A stretch of 7,561 nucleotides of DNA from Bacteroides sp. (GTDB lineage: Bacteria > Bacteroidota > Bacteroidia > Bacteroidales > Bacteroidaceae), in contig JAJPZL010000483.1 in the NCBI GenBank assembly GCA_021204375.1, positions 1 through 7,561 on the forward strand, read 5' to 3'. Positions 5,944 through 7,561 of the stretch are shown here, in pieces; within the stretch, counting starts at the first letter, position 1; each line of letters opens with the position of its first letter. The translations under genes and the position numbers were made by a program. The notes under the pieces were generated by a model. It was not told where the DNA came from and ran no database searches. It saw only the letters and a program-made list of their open reading frames with translations.

Positions 5944-7551
5944 TTATTGAATAGCCACAGGCTTTTTGAAGTCCCTCTCTTCAATTATTTCTCCTACCAA
6001 AGAGTTCAGATATACTTCTAAGGCTATGTAACCAATCGAATTTACATAATTTCCATCGTCCGGGTTGTTGGGATCCAGCCCATTGGTCAATTCCCATTCA
6101 TCCGGGATTCCGTCTTTATCTTTGTCTTCCAGGTCACTTACTACAGAGTCATAGACCGGATAACCGCCTACACCTTCGGGAGCATCGATCATTCCTAAGG
6201 GGCGGTCGTAGAATTTATTATCGTACACCACGCCGTTCACTGTGTAAGTGGGGTTGGTTCCTTTTCCACTGGCTGTTCCTTCTTTTACTTCTTCCAGCAG
6301 CCGGCGGTCGATGGCGTCGTGAGGCCATGTTCCGGCACCTTTATTGATGGCAACCATGGAATCAAAGGCATCCCGGGCTGTCTGGTAGTTACTGTAAGTA
6401 TAGGTATGGTAATGGGTGACAGAGGCCGGGTCACGGACTGCATTGTTGGGAACGATGATGGTATCTACCCGCAATTGTTCTTCTGTATAGTGCGCACCGG
6501 CATCATCCAACTTTACCCCTAACCAGTTGTTGGCTGTGATCTCACTGCTGCCTTTCATGATATTTCCTTCCAGGTACCATTGGGCAGAGCCTTCGGAAAC
6601 GGCTCCGCTACGGGCATAGGAGGGACGGACAAAATAGAGTCGGGCCACCTCGGCTAAGGTGGCCGGTCCCGGCTTATAGTAGTTATTGATCATATTTACT
6701 TCGTGGATGGAACGCACCTTTCCGGTGTTCTCACCCCCGTAACAGGCATTTTCGCTTCCCTAGTTGTAATTGATGTTATTGATATATTCAAGAAATACCT
6801 GGTTGTCGTTACTGGTGGCACCGTTAAACCGGCAACTGCGTGAATTGTTATGGGCCAGGATATTGTGATGATAGGCCGCCTGCGATCCTCCCCACTGGGT
6901 GGCGTAATCGCGCGGGGTCGCTTTTTTATGGGCTGCGTTGTAGAGTCCTTCGTGGATAATACACCATTGAACGGTCTGGAATTTGTTATCGTAAGTGTTC
7001 ATATTCTCTTCGGCAGACCAGCCAAAGGAGCAGTGGTTGATAATAAAGTTACTGCTGTTGTTGGCTATAAAGGAGTTATTTTCTACTAAAGCACCATATA
7101 CATCTACATCACCGATCCTGGAGCGGATATGGCGGATAATAAAATTGGTGGATCCGCCAAAGTTGAGTACATTGTGGGTAAAACAGATGCCTTCGCCGGG
7201 AGCTGTTTGGCCGGCAATGGTAAAGTTGTCTCTTTTGCATCTTAATTGTCCTCTTAGCCGGATCACTCCGGATACCCGGAAAACGACTGTAATGGGTTCA
7301 TCGGGATATTGTCGTAAGGCCCAGCGGAAGGAGCCGGGAATGGTATCTTCCAGGGCTCCGGAACCGGAAAAGTCGTTATAATCTTCTAAGGTAGTTACTT
7401 CTACCACTTTTCCGCCGCGCCCGCCGGTAGCAAGTTTTCCAAATCCTTCAGCGGTAGGAAAAGCTTTTAATTCTGCCTATTGTGCCTGTAAAACAGAACA
7501 GATCCCCAGGGAAGTTACCATAAAAATCAATAGTGCTCTTCTCATATTCAT
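5944..7551 (-). pseudogene. Secreted PL1-type pectate lyase with two in-frame TAG stops
   Basis: Pectate lyases cleave polygalacturonate by calcium-dependent beta-elimination outside the cytoplasm. The frame from ATG 7551 to TAA 5944 has 535 codons, two of them TAG: codon 25 (7479-7477) and codon 264 (6762-6760). Everything else is in one frame without indels. Residues 1-24 form a signal peptide (MNMRR, a hydrophobic core, then LQAQ). Then come AFPTAEGFG and ATGGRGGK (about 30-48), the parallel beta-helix region with FTIAGQTAPGEGI (110-122) and IRHIRSRIGD, INHCSFGWSAEEN, and NMINNYYKPGPAT after the second stop. A calcium-binding-like motif DKDKDGIPDEWE (476-487) lies near the C-terminus. The second TAG falls where relatives have Trp in YNWG. 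A start at 7545 is equally possible. It runs towards dedA and shares its terminator. Most simply it is a recently inactivated gene; suppression, read-through or sequence error are alternatives. Confidence 0.88.
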
Positions 7552-7561
7552 AGTATTAAAT

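Noticed and set aside
5779..6021. 80-codon frame on the plus strand between dedA and the lyase
   Set aside because: It reads through the 18-bp terminator hairpin and antisense into the lyase 3' end; no protein features.
6760..7407. Reading the lyase as two separate genes (starts at GTG 7407 and GTG 6717)
   Set aside because: Both pieces are in the same frame and together make one pectate lyase; the second begins mid-motif and neither has its own start signals.

Overview
The window looks like chromosomal DNA from a Bacteroidota member, most likely order Bacteroidales. The glutaminyl-tRNA synthetase, PhoU and DedA proteins have the sequence style of that group. The visible promoters fit the Bacteroidota pattern (TTTG, about 20 bases, TAnnTTTG), ribosome-binding sites are weak and AT-rich, and a secreted PL1-type pectate lyase fits a plant-polysaccharide degrader. 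This assignment is by pattern memory; no database search was possible.

Layout from left to right. (1) 7-309, minus strand: the N-terminal half of a PhoU-type phosphate regulator, which loses family resemblance near base 51 and stops at base 7. (2) 310-1735: about 1.4 kb with no supportable protein gene but much structure. It has two divergent promoters, a four-copy 22-bp tandem repeat that is really two copies of a 44-bp unit, and a near-perfect 38-bp inverted repeat (705-742 and 1382-1419) around a 639-bp AT-rich segment holding several hairpins. (3) 1736-5674, plus strand: glnS with its own promoter and a symmetrical element at the start site, a terminator-like hairpin, a cytoplasmic tetratricopeptide-repeat protein, and a DedA membrane protein 19 bases behind it. 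(4) 5824-5864: an 18-bp perfect hairpin serving as a likely two-way terminator between converging genes. (5) 5944-7551, minus strand: an otherwise well-kept secreted pectate lyase gene interrupted by two in-frame TAG codons.

The intact genes are housekeeping: charging tRNA with glutamine, a protein-interaction scaffold, and a membrane-lipid or envelope transporter-like protein. The two flanking genes, phoU and the pectate lyase, both appear broken, which points to local gene decay or to sequence error in the assembly. The best candidate for something undescribed is the 715-bp inverted-repeat-bounded element at 705-1419, followed by the paired amber codons in the pectate lyase and the orphan promoter feeding the tandem repeat. 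No defence system, CRISPR array, transposase, tRNA or rRNA gene was recognised.
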